From Opitutaceae bacterium (GTDB lineage: Bacteria; Verrucomicrobiota; Verrucomicrobiia; Opitutales; Opitutaceae), in assembly GCA_002694885.1 (NCBI GenBank), contig NZNM01000120.1:1-49785 (forward strand): a DNA stretch of 49,785 nt, given 5' to 3'. The notes under the pieces were generated by a model. That model made no database searches, was not told where the DNA came from, and worked only from the letters and a program-made list of their open reading frames with translations. Made by a program: the position numbers and the translations under genes. Positions 17,506 through 26,611 of the stretch are shown here, piece after piece (positions within the stretch are counted from its first letter, which is position 1; each line of letters opens with the position of its first letter).

Positions 17506-19425
17506 ATGCCCCCTCTACAGCACAAAGGTATCGCAACGAACAACTTGGCAGAAATGTACCGCGCGGCGGCAGAGCGGTATGGAGACCTGCCAGCATTCGC
17601 CAAGCGTGTTAAAAGTGGTGTTTTCCAGCCAATAAGCTATCGCGAGCTGTACGTTAGTGGAGCGCATTTGGGAACGGCATTGATAGATCTCGGCGTCGAG
17701 GCGAGGGATCATGTAGCATTGCTGTCAGACAACCGTGTGGAATGGAATGTGGCGGACTATGCCATTGTAATGATTGGGGCAGCGGATGTTCCTCGAGGCA
17801 CGGATATTACAAATCAGGAAATTGAATACATCATTAATCATTCGGGCAGCAAAGTTGTATTCGTTGAGACGAGACGGCTTCTCGACAGGGTGGTTTCGCT
17901 GATGCCCAAGTTGGACAAGGTTCGTCATCTAGTTTTGATGGATCCCCAGGCAACACCTCCAGAAGGGGTCCTTTCAATGGGCAGCCTTATCAGTCGTGGC
18001 CGAAAATTGAGATCAGATGGTGACCGGCAAGTAGAGCAAAGGATGGAAGGTATTTTAGCGGAGGATCTCTTTACCGTGATATACACATCAGGGACAACTG
18101 GAACGCCCAAAGGCGTCATGCTTACTCACGCGAACATGGCGTCGCAGGTAAAGTATTTGCCCTTCCCCTTGGAGCCAGACGATCGTTTGCTTTCCATACT
18201 TCCGGTCTGGCATAGCTACGAAAGAGTATTTCATATGATTGCCATAAGCAATGGGTGCTGCACATACTTTACCAGTCTCAGAACCTTAGCAGACGATCTA
18301 AAAAAGGTTAAGCCGACCATGATGGCGTCAGCTCCCCGGCTTTGGGAAAATCTTTATTTGCGAATTACCAAGAATGTCCGTGAATCCCACTGGATCCGTC
18401 GAGGCTTGTTTCACTGCGCCTATTTTAGTTCCAGAATGGTTAAAGGGTCGCTGTTTTTCCTTCAAGGGAAGCAGATCGATTTAGTTGGAAGATCCGTGTT
18501 TCAGTCGCTGGGAATAGGTGTGTTGCACACGTTGCGGATACTGCTGTTTTCTCCGCTCTATGTCGCTCTCAATGCGGTCGTCCTGGAGAAACTGCGACTA
18601 ATTGTTGGAGGGAGTTTTAAAGGTACAGTTTCCGGTGGCGGGGCGCTGCAACCGCATGTCGATGAGTTTTTCAACTACATCGGCATTCCAGTACAGGAAG
18701 GCTATGGACTTACCGAGACCTCCCCAGTGATTGCCGTTAGAACACAACCAAAGCTGGTTATTGGGACAGTAGGTCCGCTGTATAAAAATACCCAGGTTAG
18801 GATCGTTGATTTGAATACAGGAGACATACTGTTCCCAAATCCGGGTCTACCGAGAGAAGGCAGGGGGCTGAGGGGAGAAGTCCACGTCAAAGGGCCTCAG
18901 GTGATGAAAGGGTATTTCAAGAGTGAGGAAGCTACCGAGAAGGTACTCAAGGACGGTTGGTTAAATACAGGGGATATCGGGATCTATACCTACAACGATT
19001 GTCTGAAAATCGTCGGGAGATCGAAAGACACGATCGTACTTCTCAACGGAGAGAATATCGAGCCTATCCCAATCGAAGCCAAGATATGCGAATCGCCCTT
19101 GATCGATCAATGCATGGTAGTGGGCCAGGACCAGAAGTATTTGGGGGCTTTGGTTGTTCCCTCCTCTGAAGGCTTCCAGGAAGCTGGTCTAGGAAAAGAG
19201 TCTCTTGAAGAGCTGTCGCGTAGCGACGATGTGGAAGAACGCGTCTTGGACGAAATTAAGAGGCTCGTATCGAGCGAGAGTGGGTTCAAGAGTTTCGAAC
19301 AAATCCAAAGCGTTCGGCTCGTGCCGAAAGCGTTCGAATTAGGGGACGAAATGACGAACACCTTTAAAATTAAAAGGCACGTTGTCTCCGAAAAGTACGG
19401 GGATCTTATCGCCAGCGTTTTTTAA
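17506..19425 (+). CDS. Long-chain acyl-CoA synthetase (AMP-forming)
   Basis: Activates fatty acids to acyl-CoA via an acyl-adenylate, 639 residues. The P-loop VIYTSGTTGTPKGVMLTH, the A5 motif QEGYGLTETSPV and the A8 hinge WLNTGDIG are all present, with KDTIVLLNGENIEP after it. Its length and the insert of about 120 residues in the middle (from SHWIRRGLFHCAYF) resemble the FadD15/eukaryote-like long-chain group that can be membrane associated. The C-terminal end NTFKIKRHVVSEKYG places the catalytic lysine. It is monocistronic; ABC-F uup is divergent 167 bp away. Confidence 0.93.
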   Translation: MPPLQHKGIATNNLAEMYRAAAERYGDLPAFAKRVKSGVFQPISYRELYVSGAHLGTALIDLGVEARDHVALLSDNRVEWNVADYAIVMIGAADVPRGTDITNQEIEYIINHSGSKVVFVETRRLLDRVVSLMPKLDKVRHLVLMDPQATPPEGVLSMGSLISRGRKLRSDGDRQVEQRMEGILAEDLFTVIYTSGTTGTPKGVMLTHANMASQVKYLPFPLEPDDRLLSILPVWHSYERVFHMIAISNGCCTYFTSLRTLADDLKKVKPTMMASAPRLWENLYLRITKNVRESHWIRRGLFHCAYFSSRMVKGSLFFLQGKQIDLVGRSVFQSLGIGVLHTLRILLFSPLYVALNAVVLEKLRLIVGGSFKGTVSGGGALQPHVDEFFNYIGIPVQEGYGLTETSPVIAVRTQPKLVIGTVGPLYKNTQVRIVDLNTGDILFPNPGLPREGRGLRGEVHVKGPQVMKGYFKSEEATEKVLKDGWLNTGDIGIYTYNDCLKIVGRSKDTIVLLNGENIEPIPIEAKICESPLIDQCMVVGQDQKYLGALVVPSSEGFQEAGLGKESLEELSRSDDVEERVLDEIKRLVSSESGFKSFEQIQSVRLVPKAFELGDEMTNTFKIKRHVVSEKYGDLIASVF

Positions 19426-19440
19426 AAGTAGTTCTGGTCT

Positions 19441-19899
19441 CTACCTGAGCAACTCGCACTTGTTGTGGCGTACGAAGTAGAGGGCTGCCGCAGTAAGCAG
19501 CAAGTGTATTCCAACATTTGTGACACCGTCAATATTGCCTAGCAGCATGAGTCCGTAGGCAAGGCTCACATAGATTAGGCTGATGATCGCTAAAGTGTGC
19601 TTGGTGCGAATCCCCAGAAAGAGCGCTAGTCCAAGCAGGACTTCGACATAGGCAATCGAGTAGAGAAAGGGCGCATGAAGAAAAGCGGGGAGGTTGGTGC
19701 CGGAAGAAAAGACCTCGATTCGGCCTGCCACGAATCCATCGTATAGATTGCTGAATGAATAGCCTTCATCGCTATTGAATTTTCCTAGCCCCGCGGTCAG
19801 GAAGCGTAACGAGAGAAATAAACGAAGCGATAAAAAAGCCCACGTTTCCGCTGACCAATAAAGAATGGAGCCGTTGCGTTGATTTGAGTTTCTTGGCAT
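19441..19899 (-). CDS. DoxX-family membrane protein
   Basis: Integral membrane protein of 152 residues with four predicted helices (about 25-45, 75-95, 100-118, 125-142). The start LRLFLSLRFLTAGLGKF and YVEVLLGLALFLGIRTKHTL are typical of DoxX/DoxD-like proteins, often linked to thiol or sulfur redox chemistry, though substrates are mostly unknown. It lies 52 bp after the BASS transporter on the same strand and probably shares its transcript. Confidence 0.85.
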   Translation of the reverse strand: MPRNSNQRNGSILYWSAETWAFLSLRLFLSLRFLTAGLGKFNSDEGYSFSNLYDGFVAGRIEVFSSGTNLPAFLHAPFLYSIAYVEVLLGLALFLGIRTKHTLAIISLIYVSLAYGLMLLGNIDGVTNVGIHLLLTAAALYFVRHNKCELLR

Positions 19900-19951
19900 T
19901 TGAGTGATAGGATATTGAAGGGTGGTCTATTGGGTGAAAGTCCGCTGTTTG

Positions 19952-20887
19952 CTAGAATTTCAGGGATCCAGCAGTAAAAAGCTCCGTCTTGACGGTATCG
20001 TTTTCTGCGTGGAACCATTCTTTGCGCGTGTATTTGCGAATTAAGTACGTTACGACTGTAGAAGTGTTGACTATGAAAAACGAGTAGAGCAGGGCGGGCC
20101 ATAGAATATCGCCTGATATTTGGCTGCCGAAGCTCAGCAGTATAATGGCGAACGCGAGGGGGCCGTTTTGGATGCCAGTTTCTAGCGAAACGGTCCGGCT
20201 TTTCCGCTTATCCATCCCCAGGGCTCGGCTAAAATAGTAGCCGAAGAGGAAACCGCCAAGACCCAAGAATATGCTAGCTACCAGGATGAATGGACTGGTT
20301 TCGTTGGGATTCAACATTCGATCAACGTTTCTCGGTAGCCAGCTAATAATAAGAAAGATGATAACGATAATTCCCAACGCCCCTCCCGTTTCTTCCATGT
20401 TCTTGCCCCAGCGTTCGCTCTTGGATTTGAGAAACATGCCTCCGGCTACTGGCAATAGGCAAATTAGAAGCGATCCTACTACTTTTCCTAAATCAATCTG
20501 AATTTGATCGCTCGTGAACGGACCGGCGTAAATGCTTAGCAGGATGGGCATGGCCACAAGGGCGACCAAAGTCGTCAGTGTGCTCAGGGATATACTCAGG
20601 GCCAGGTCCCCTTTAGCGAAATAATTGAAGAGGCTAGATGTCGTCCCTGAAGGGCAGCAAGCTACGATTATCAAGCCGATTGCGACGGGATCGGAAAAAT
20701 TGAACAGTTTGGCCATGCCGAACGCTAAAGCTGGCATTATCAGGTATTGTGAAAGAAATCCGACAATGGCTGGTTTAGGATGCCGGGCAGCGTCTTTAAA
20801 ATCCTTGATGGAAAGGCTACAACCAAGGCCGAACATGATGACGAACGTCATCAGTATCAGCAGGTTAGTCTCGGTTGGGGTAAGCAT
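19952..20887 (-). CDS. Bile acid:sodium symporter (BASS/SBF) family transporter
   Basis: Inner-membrane secondary transporter of 311 residues with nine to ten hydrophobic helices. CCPSGTTSSLFNYFAKGDLALS is shortened here to its key part CCPSGTTSS, the conserved Na+-site region, and the family start MFGLGCSLSIKDF is present. A second half begins SLETGIQNGPLAFAI. Bacterial members move organic acids such as pantoate or 2-keto acids with sodium; the substrate is not predictable here. The next gene downstream is DoxX-like. Confidence 0.92.
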   Translation of the reverse strand: MLTPTETNLLILMTFVIMFGLGCSLSIKDFKDAARHPKPAIVGFLSQYLIMPALAFGMAKLFNFSDPVAIGLIIVACCPSGTTSSLFNYFAKGDLALSISLSTLTTLVALVAMPILLSIYAGPFTSDQIQIDLGKVVGSLLICLLPVAGGMFLKSKSERWGKNMEETGGALGIIVIIFLIISWLPRNVDRMLNPNETSPFILVASIFLGLGGFLFGYYFSRALGMDKRKSRTVSLETGIQNGPLAFAIILLSFGSQISGDILWPALLYSFFIVNTSTVVTYLIRKYTRKEWFHAENDTVKTELFTAGSLKF

Positions 20888-21026
20888 CCATTGTTAAGTA
20901 TGAGAGATTCTCACCTCTCGTCAATAGTTGCTCCCATTTCGACCCCTCTCGATTCCCGCTATCCTACCAAACCTTTTTGCCTGTGGTATTAACTCCGGTG
21001 TAAAAGGCGCCGATAGAAGGAAAGCA

Positions 21027-21512
21027 ATGCGCTCGCTCTGTCTTTTAGCCATTATTTCCGTATTCCACGGTCTGGTATATGCCCGAACACCGAAGTTCGA
21101 ACCGACAGAAAAGCAGATATCGGAGCACAAGAGCGAAGTTTTTTGGATCGCTCGCAACTATATCGTTAAGACATTCAATCTGGATCCGGTCGAAGAAGGG
21201 CGTTTCAATGCTGTCCGATTCAATTCAACGGGCGTTTGGGGAGATTTCCGGTGCCGTATCAAGGAGCTCGGAGATCATCGCTACGAGGTTCGGGGATGGA
21301 TTTCGGCCGATGGCTATGAGGGCCAAGAGATCGTCTGGTCAGTAGTGTTAACCTACGCGCTTTTGGACCCCGGTGGTTGGAAATATCGCCGTTTGGATGA
21401 GTCTTTCGACAATGATCCGAAAATCACTTCTTGGCGATTTGGGCATTACCGGAGCGTTCCCTACGAGGCGGAGTACTCGGATGACTTTCTCGCAAGATCC
21501 GACAAATATTGA
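21027..21512 (+). CDS. Small exported hypothetical protein
   Basis: Not recognised. A 161-residue protein starts at ATG 21027, which has a good ribosome binding site (GAAGGA 6 nt upstream), better than longer in-frame options. Residues 1-19 (MRSLCLLAIISVFHGLVYA) form a Sec signal peptide ending in an AXA-like VYA site. The mature part is polar with many Trp, Tyr and Asp (GVWGDFRCRIKELGDHRYEV, DPGGWKYRRLDESFD), suggesting a small periplasmic beta-rich domain. It converges with the amidase gene. Confidence 0.72.
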   Translation: MRSLCLLAIISVFHGLVYARTPKFEPTEKQISEHKSEVFWIARNYIVKTFNLDPVEEGRFNAVRFNSTGVWGDFRCRIKELGDHRYEVRGWISADGYEGQEIVWSVVLTYALLDPGGWKYRRLDESFDNDPKITSWRFGHYRSVPYEAEYSDDFLARSDKY

Positions 21513-21543
21513 AAAGCGTTCCAGTATCGAGACAGACTATCGC

Positions 21544-22422
21544 CTAGCGGACCATCTGCTTTAACTGCTCTGTCGGGAAGTACTTTCCAGGGCAGAGCGT
21601 GTGCTTGGGGTGCATGAGTTTGTGGGTAGTCACATTCTTAGCCGGAATTCCTGTTTTGGATCGCAGATAGTCGATAAGCGCTTCGAGTTGATCGAGCTGT
21701 CGAGACTTCGGCCTGGTTTTTTCGAAGTTTCCAATTAGACAGATGCCGATGGCCACCTGATTGTGGGCCCAGAGCTTCATGTGACCGCCGTGCAATTGTT
21801 TCTCCCACCGATTGCCAATGTAGATATCGCCATTCTTCGTTCCTCGAGTGCCATTCTCGATGACGAAATGGTAGGCAAGCCCATTTTCCATGCGCCTCTC
21901 TTCTCGGTGAAAGCGAGCGATATTCACCGCTCGATCGGCGGTCGTTCCACTGTGGTGTACGACAATGCTTTTCCATTGGCCCCGCTTGATATCGATTTTG
22001 TCCAGAGCGTTTCGAACGCTCCAAGGAAGGCGCGTGTATTTAGGGGGAGCGACACCGGATTTCGAAGGAATGCGAATGACCTGCCCTACGCGAATTTTAT
22101 TCAAATTTCGAATGCCATTGAAAGCCCCGATTTCTCTAGCATTAAAACCATGCTGGGTCGCTATCGAAGATAGACTTTCACCCTTGCGGACCTTGTATTC
22201 AATATATTGGGGCGCAGTGCCAGGTATCTCCAGCTTTTGGCCAACGACAATCTTGTCAGCGTCTCTTAGGTTGTTGGCTTTCTTAACCGAGTCTACCGTT
22301 ACTCCGTAAGATTTAGCGATCGCTGTCAGATTCTCGCCTTTACGCACTTCATGGACCAGAGCCTGACTCACAGGCAGGGTAGCTACCGCGAGCAGGAAAA
22401 AGAAAATACGGCTGGCTATCAT
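21544..22422 (-). CDS. LysM-repeat N-acetylmuramoyl-L-alanine amidase
   Basis: Exported peptidoglycan hydrolase of 292 residues. A signal peptide (about 1-21) is followed by two LysM peptidoglycan-binding repeats (HEVRKGENLTAIAKSYGV and YKVRKGESLSSIATQHG) and an Amidase_2/PGRP domain. Zinc ligands are visible in IVVHHSG and in the late HPKHTLCPGK; the GLAYHFVIENG segment is also standard. It cuts the bond between muramic acid and the stem peptide. It lies 6 bp after the SET-domain gene, so both are co-transcribed. Confidence 0.93.
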   Translation of the reverse strand: MIASRIFFFLLAVATLPVSQALVHEVRKGENLTAIAKSYGVTVDSVKKANNLRDADKIVVGQKLEIPGTAPQYIEYKVRKGESLSSIATQHGFNAREIGAFNGIRNLNKIRVGQVIRIPSKSGVAPPKYTRLPWSVRNALDKIDIKRGQWKSIVVHHSGTTADRAVNIARFHREERRMENGLAYHFVIENGTRGTKNGDIYIGNRWEKQLHGGHMKLWAHNQVAIGICLIGNFEKTRPKSRQLDQLEALIDYLRSKTGIPAKNVTTHKLMHPKHTLCPGKYFPTEQLKQMVR

Positions 22423-22428
22423 AGGAAG

Positions 22429-23010
22429 CTAAGCTTTGCTGGAAGATCGCTTTTTCAGAATTTTCTGCAGTTTTTTACGATCTTCCTTGCTGACGATGTA
22501 TCCAATGCAATTGGACTCTCCGCAAAGACACGGATGCTCTTCCCAGTGTTCCAAGTCGTATCCGTAATTAAATGTCAGCTCTTCTCCTTTTTTTATGCTT
22601 CGCAAAGCGACCAGCCAAATTTCGCCATCGATATCCTGGGCTTCGCAGTTGGGTTTGCAGGAATGATTTGCCAGTCGAGCGATATTCCACTCAAAGTTTC
22701 CGTCGAGATCCCGCTTCTCGTCTAGATTGAAAATGTAGACGGATCCGTCTTCACTCTCTTGGGCGGCATCATGCTGGGCGAGTCCTCTTCGCGTGGACTC
22801 TTTCTTGGGAATCAATTCCCCTAGATACTGGATGATATAAGCCTCTTTGGGAATCCGCTTTGCCGCAAAAAGCCCACGATTGTGGATCGCGGAAGAAGCA
22901 GTCGCTACATACGGAAACTCAGGCGGATTTCCGTCTTCGTCTAAACCGACGAATACCCGTTTCCTCGGCTTTTTCGACTTCCTTTTGCTATCTTTCAATT
23001 TCCTGGCCAT
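22429..23010 (-). CDS. SET-domain protein lysine methyltransferase
   Basis: Protein of 193 residues with a Lys/Arg-rich head and tail around a SET domain. NRGLFAAKRIPKEAYIIQYLG is shortened here to NRGLFAAKRIPK, the SAM-binding start; LANHSCKPNCEA is the pseudoknot motif, GEELTFNYGYD gives the catalytic tyrosine region, and CLCGESNC is a post-SET zinc cluster. SET enzymes transfer methyl groups from SAM to lysines. Bacterial members are rare compared with eukaryotes; best known are chlamydial NUE-like and pathogen effectors, but free-living PVC bacteria also carry them. The target is unknown; the basic tails suggest nucleic-acid or ribosome binding. It leads a two-gene unit with the amidase. 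Confidence 0.92.
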   Translation of the reverse strand: MARKLKDSKRKSKKPRKRVFVGLDEDGNPPEFPYVATASSAIHNRGLFAAKRIPKEAYIIQYLGELIPKKESTRRGLAQHDAAQESEDGSVYIFNLDEKRDLDGNFEWNIARLANHSCKPNCEAQDIDGEIWLVALRSIKKGEELTFNYGYDLEHWEEHPCLCGESNCIGYIVSKEDRKKLQKILKKRSSSKA

Positions 23011-23363
23011 CAGGCGCTCCGCTCAGGGTTTCGAGGCGGTTGAGCAAAGCCGTACGGCCAATGCCATCGAAGGCAATCCATTTCTGTCGATGGGATTAGC
23101 CTCTTTGAATCTTGATAGATTTTTGCCGAATACTCGGTTTTTTGGAAGTGAATACTGAAGGCTATTCGCTAGTTTCGCCATTGCTGAAGGCGGCTCGTAT
23201 TCGAGACTTCACATAACCTAGCGGATTGAGGATCGGGAGGTCTAATTGGCCATTGATTGGAGAAGCATTCCTTAGAAACTTGCGACTAGGCGGGAATTGC
23301 GTTTTGGTGACCAACAAAGATTTGGAACGAGGCAATTAGAGTTGAGGTCGAAAAAAATAAGTC
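23011..23363. other. Divergent intergenic region SET/hypothetical
   Basis: Holds the promoters of the SET-amidase unit (minus) and of the following hypothetical gene (plus). No gene, RNA or clear repeat is supported. Confidence 0.5.
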
Positions 23364-23822
23364 ATGCGGCATTTGAGACAGCAGAAGCCATTTGAAGAAA
23401 AGCGTGAACTTTGGCGCAGCAAGCTCGATAAGCCGATAGGTCCAGGGATGATGCTAACCTTGATCCCCACTTTGATCATGTGTGTTTTCCTCGTCATGGC
23501 CGCTCCTTATTTGAAATCGATTCTGTTGAAATTTTTCGAAATGGATAAGGAGAGTGTGATTGTACCTATCACCTTAACTGAAGACTTAGAGCCTACATTG
23601 CCCGCTACGCCTCCTCCCAATCCCGAGATTGCCATTGCCGAAATTTATCAGAGGCAGTTTGAAAAGGAGGGGTTTGACTGGCGAAATCCTCCGGAAATCG
23701 AGATTCCCGATGGAGCCCCTTCCGAAGAAATCGTGAAGGAGATAAAGCCGGTCCCGGTCGAAATTCCCTTGTCGACTCGGCCACAGGAGCTCGAGCCGAA
23801 CTTGTATCAGATAGACGAGTAG
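23364..23822 (+). CDS. Hypothetical single-span membrane protein with proline-rich periplasmic part
   Basis: Not recognised. Residues 1-26 are basic and cytoplasmic, a membrane helix covers about 29-52 (MLTLIPTLIMCVFLVMAAP), and the rest is acidic and proline-rich (LPATPPPNPEIA, EIKPVPVEIPL). This topology, basic-TM-Pro/Glu linker, is like the front half of TonB or ExbD-type proteins but the C-terminal domain is missing, so no function is given. Start ATG 23364 has no clear Shine-Dalgarno. It converges with the HDOD gene. Confidence 0.6.
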   Translation: MRHLRQQKPFEEKRELWRSKLDKPIGPGMMLTLIPTLIMCVFLVMAAPYLKSILLKFFEMDKESVIVPITLTEDLEPTLPATPPPNPEIAIAEIYQRQFEKEGFDWRNPPEIEIPDGAPSEEIVKEIKPVPVEIPLSTRPQELEPNLYQIDE

Positions 23823-23846
23823 GTTTTCGCTAGGCTGGAGCTGCCG

Positions 23847-24689
23847 CTAAACCAGATTGTAGTCTCCTTGGAGCGTGGCGTCGGCTCGTTGGAGACAGTC
23901 GCTTACATCTGTCACAAGATTCCACAGCGTCTGCTCCCCTTCGCCGAGCAGATTCAACACAAGGAGGTCAGGCCCTTGGTTTTGATCTGGAAGCTGGTTG
24001 ATTTCCCGGATAACCCCAGTGATCCACTTGGAAAGGTTTAGCAAGCATGCCATCTTTCCTGTCGTGGTGCAGTCCAGTGGCGAGAACTGGAATCGAACGG
24101 GGTCGGTAAACGTGTCAGGAAATCCCCAAAGACGAAGCAGCGTATAGCTCAAGCCGGAGCTACCAAAGCTTTTTAGCCGTTCATTCAGTCGTCCAAAGGG
24201 ATCAGTGAAGTGATGTTCGAGCTCTTCATCGTGCGCTTCGCTTATGGCGCTGGCCAAAGAATGAAGCAAGCCGATGGAATAGGCTTCAAGTGGATCGAGC
24301 CTGTGTCTGGCCGCGAGGCTTTCCATGCAGACTGCGCAAGTAATTGCCCGTTTCCAGGCATCAACGCTGTAGCTTGCAGATTCTAAAGCCTCGTCGCAGT
24401 ATTGATAGGCATAGATGCCAAGAAGATCGTACATGCGTTCGAACCCGACGGCAGTGGCGGCTTGTTCGATGCTCGTGTATCCTCCGGATTTCGCGTCCGC
24501 AAGTTGGTTAGCCTCTCTCAGGATACGTGTCGCGAGAAGGGGTTCCAGACGGATGAGAGCGATTATTTCGTCTGGATTGATATTCCCTTCAGAAACAAGG
24601 CTTTTCAGGCTATTTGAAATTCTGGGCGCGGGAGTCATTGTCTCAAACCGGCTTTGCAGCCGATCGACGGTTGTGGTGATTCGTTCCAT
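23847..24689 (-). CDS. HDOD-domain protein
   Basis: Cytoplasmic signalling protein of 280 residues. The HDOD domain (about 25-215) shows IIALIRLEPLLATRILREAN and SIEQAATAVGF followed by MYDLLGIYAYQ, with IGLLHSLAS where true HD enzymes have metal ligands; the HD metal residues are not conserved, as usual for HDOD. The family occurs in bacterial signal transduction, often near receivers or chemotaxis genes, with no known enzyme activity. It stands alone here. Confidence 0.88.
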   Translation of the reverse strand: MERITTTVDRLQSRFETMTPAPRISNSLKSLVSEGNINPDEIIALIRLEPLLATRILREANQLADAKSGGYTSIEQAATAVGFERMYDLLGIYAYQYCDEALESASYSVDAWKRAITCAVCMESLAARHRLDPLEAYSIGLLHSLASAISEAHDEELEHHFTDPFGRLNERLKSFGSSGLSYTLLRLWGFPDTFTDPVRFQFSPLDCTTTGKMACLLNLSKWITGVIREINQLPDQNQGPDLLVLNLLGEGEQTLWNLVTDVSDCLQRADATLQGDYNLV

Positions 24690-25067
24690 GGCCCACTAAA
24701 ACGCCAGAAGTTCAAGAACTTTAAGCGTTGTCGAAAAGAACTGGTAATGGAATCTATTTGCAAAGCTCGAAGGTACCGTAGCAGCGCGATTCGGAGTGGT
24801 GGTATTCCTCTAGGGTCTAACGTCGCTAATTACTCATAGGTCGATTGAGGCCTACGAGTTGGAGTCTTTGATCGGGCTTTGGTCCTTTCCAATTAGAAAT
24901 CCTCGTGGTCTCAGAGATTCCAAAATCTTTATTACTCTCTCCTAAGTAATTGGTTTTTAGCAACTTAATCGTAATTAGCAAATCGAGCATTGATTTTTTT
25001 ATGGGTATAGATTTCGTATTTCGATGCGCGAGATCCCCGTCGTAAGGGGTCTCGCGTTTTTTATCAT
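24690..25067 (+). other. Long leader/intergenic region before rny
   Basis: No coding sequence is supported. A weak hairpin with T-run lies at 24931-24957 (ATTACT/AGTAAT then TTTTT). A -10-like TATAGAT is at 25006-25012, so transcription could start near 25020, just before the strong hairpin at 25027-25062. A small RNA ending at that hairpin is possible but has no recognised family features. Confidence 0.45.
25027..25062 (+). terminator. Terminator-like hairpin 5 nt before the rny start codon
   Basis: An 11-bp stem (CGCGAGA, bulged T, CCCC paired with GGGGTCTCGCG) with a 7-nt loop is followed at once by TTTTTT. It has every mark of an intrinsic terminator, yet the RNase Y ATG follows after 5 nt, leaving no room for a Shine-Dalgarno. 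It may end an upstream small RNA, act as an attenuator, or be a 5' hairpin through which RNase Y controls its own message. Confidence 0.8.
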
Positions 25068-26600
25068 ATGGAAGTTGTGTCCTCATGGATTTTGCCGTTT
25101 CTCATCGGTTTCGCGGTCGCATTTGTTGCAGGCTGGCTGATTTCGAGAAGATCGCGCGCCCAAGCTAGGACGGAAGCGGATTCGATTGTCTCACTGGCTA
25201 GGAGAGAAGCGGATGTCATAACCAAGGAAAGCCGATCGGAGCTAGAGTTGGAGATTCGCGAAAAGCGAAGCGAGATTGAGCGGGAAGCCAAGCGCATGGA
25301 GATGGAAATCGATTTGCGCCTCAATGAAATCAAATCCCACGAAGAAAGCTTAGCTGCTCTAGATCATGAGTTGCGTCTCAGGGAAAAGAATATCGAGGAC
25401 GAGATTCAAGACTTGAAAGAAAATGAGAGCCGCCTTTCGGAGATGTCCAAAAATGTCCAGCGAACGATGGCGAACCTCGCTTCCATGGATGTGGAGCAGA
25501 TAAAAAAGGAACTGCGCGAGCAAGTTAAGCTCGATAGCAATGACGAGCTCTCAATGTTGCGAAAAGAGCTACTAGAACGTTCCGAGGCCGATGTTAACCG
25601 GGAAGCCAATCGAACCTTGTTGGCCGCGATGCAGAGGATTGCCAGTAAACCGAACAGCGATATCAGCGCGGCGATCGTTCAGCTTCCCAATGATGACATG
25701 AAAGGACGCATTATTGGTAGAGAAGGCAGGAACATAAAGTGTTTTGAAACCGCTACAGGTACGACACTGCTCATCGATGAGTCTCCGCAAATGGTATTAG
25801 TTTCATCCTTCGACCCCGTTCGTCGCGAAATTGCCAAAACTGCCTTGGAGCGATTGGTTAAGGACGGTCGAATCCACCCAGCGACAATCGAAGAGTTTGT
25901 TGGGGCAGCGAGATTAGACGTGGACGAAATCGTTGAAAGCGCCGGCGACGCGGCGTCTAGCCGGCTGAAAATCTCCCGCCTCCACCCGGAGATCATCACG
26001 TTGCTGGGCAAATTGAAATTCCGTTCTTCCTACTCTCAAAACGTGTTGGAGCATTCGATTGAGGTCGGGCAGCTTTGCTCGATATTCGCTTCGGAGATGG
26101 GGTTAGACCCGAACGTCGCCAAACGAGCTGGATTGCTTCACGATATAGGCAAGGCGATAGATGGAGAGTACGAAGGAAGCCATGCCTTGGTAGGCGCTGA
26201 TTTTGTTAAAGCTCGGGGAGAGAGCGAGATCGTTGCAAACGCAGTTGCGGCCCACCACGAGGAAGTCCCGCCTGAAAGTCTGTATGCGGGGATCGTCATT
26301 CTAGCCGATACCATTTCTGCAGTAAGGCCAGGCGCCCGTTCCGAGTCGATCGCTTCGTACATCGACAGACTGAATTCCTTGGAAACGCTGGCGGTTTCGT
26401 TCTCTGGAGTTAAATCCGCCTACGCTATTCAAGCTGGGCGCGAAGTAAGAGTCGTCGTCGATCCGGATAGTGTTTCGGATGATGAGGCCAAGAACCTCTC
26501 TCGAAGCCTTCGAGATCGCATAGAAGACGAGCTCGAGTATCCAAGTTCCATCCGAATCACTATAATTCGGGAACAACGGTTTACCGATACTGCGAAATAG
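25068..26600 (+). CDS. rny: Ribonuclease Y
   Basis: Membrane-anchored endoribonuclease that starts mRNA decay, 510 residues. An N-terminal membrane helix (about 6-26) is followed by a long charged coiled coil (to about 190), a KH RNA-binding domain (IIGREGRNIKCFETATG) and an HD metal domain with VLEHSIEV, GLLHDIGKAID and AAHHEEVPPES. The end SIRITIIREQRF is standard. ATG 25068 keeps the membrane anchor intact; GTG 25077 is an alternative. The strong hairpin directly upstream suggests control at the RNA level. Confidence 0.96.
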   Translation: MEVVSSWILPFLIGFAVAFVAGWLISRRSRAQARTEADSIVSLARREADVITKESRSELELEIREKRSEIEREAKRMEMEIDLRLNEIKSHEESLAALDHELRLREKNIEDEIQDLKENESRLSEMSKNVQRTMANLASMDVEQIKKELREQVKLDSNDELSMLRKELLERSEADVNREANRTLLAAMQRIASKPNSDISAAIVQLPNDDMKGRIIGREGRNIKCFETATGTTLLIDESPQMVLVSSFDPVRREIAKTALERLVKDGRIHPATIEEFVGAARLDVDEIVESAGDAASSRLKISRLHPEIITLLGKLKFRSSYSQNVLEHSIEVGQLCSIFASEMGLDPNVAKRAGLLHDIGKAIDGEYEGSHALVGADFVKARGESEIVANAVAAHHEEVPPESLYAGIVILADTISAVRPGARSESIASYIDRLNSLETLAVSFSGVKSAYAIQAGREVRVVVDPDSVSDDEAKNLSRSLRDRIEDELEYPSSIRITIIREQRFTDTAK

Positions 26601-26611
26601 TGGATTGCCAA

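Noticed and set aside
15398-19446. Repeated 13-mer TGGTCTCTACCTG near 15399 and 19434
   Set aside because: Short, only two copies, different contexts.
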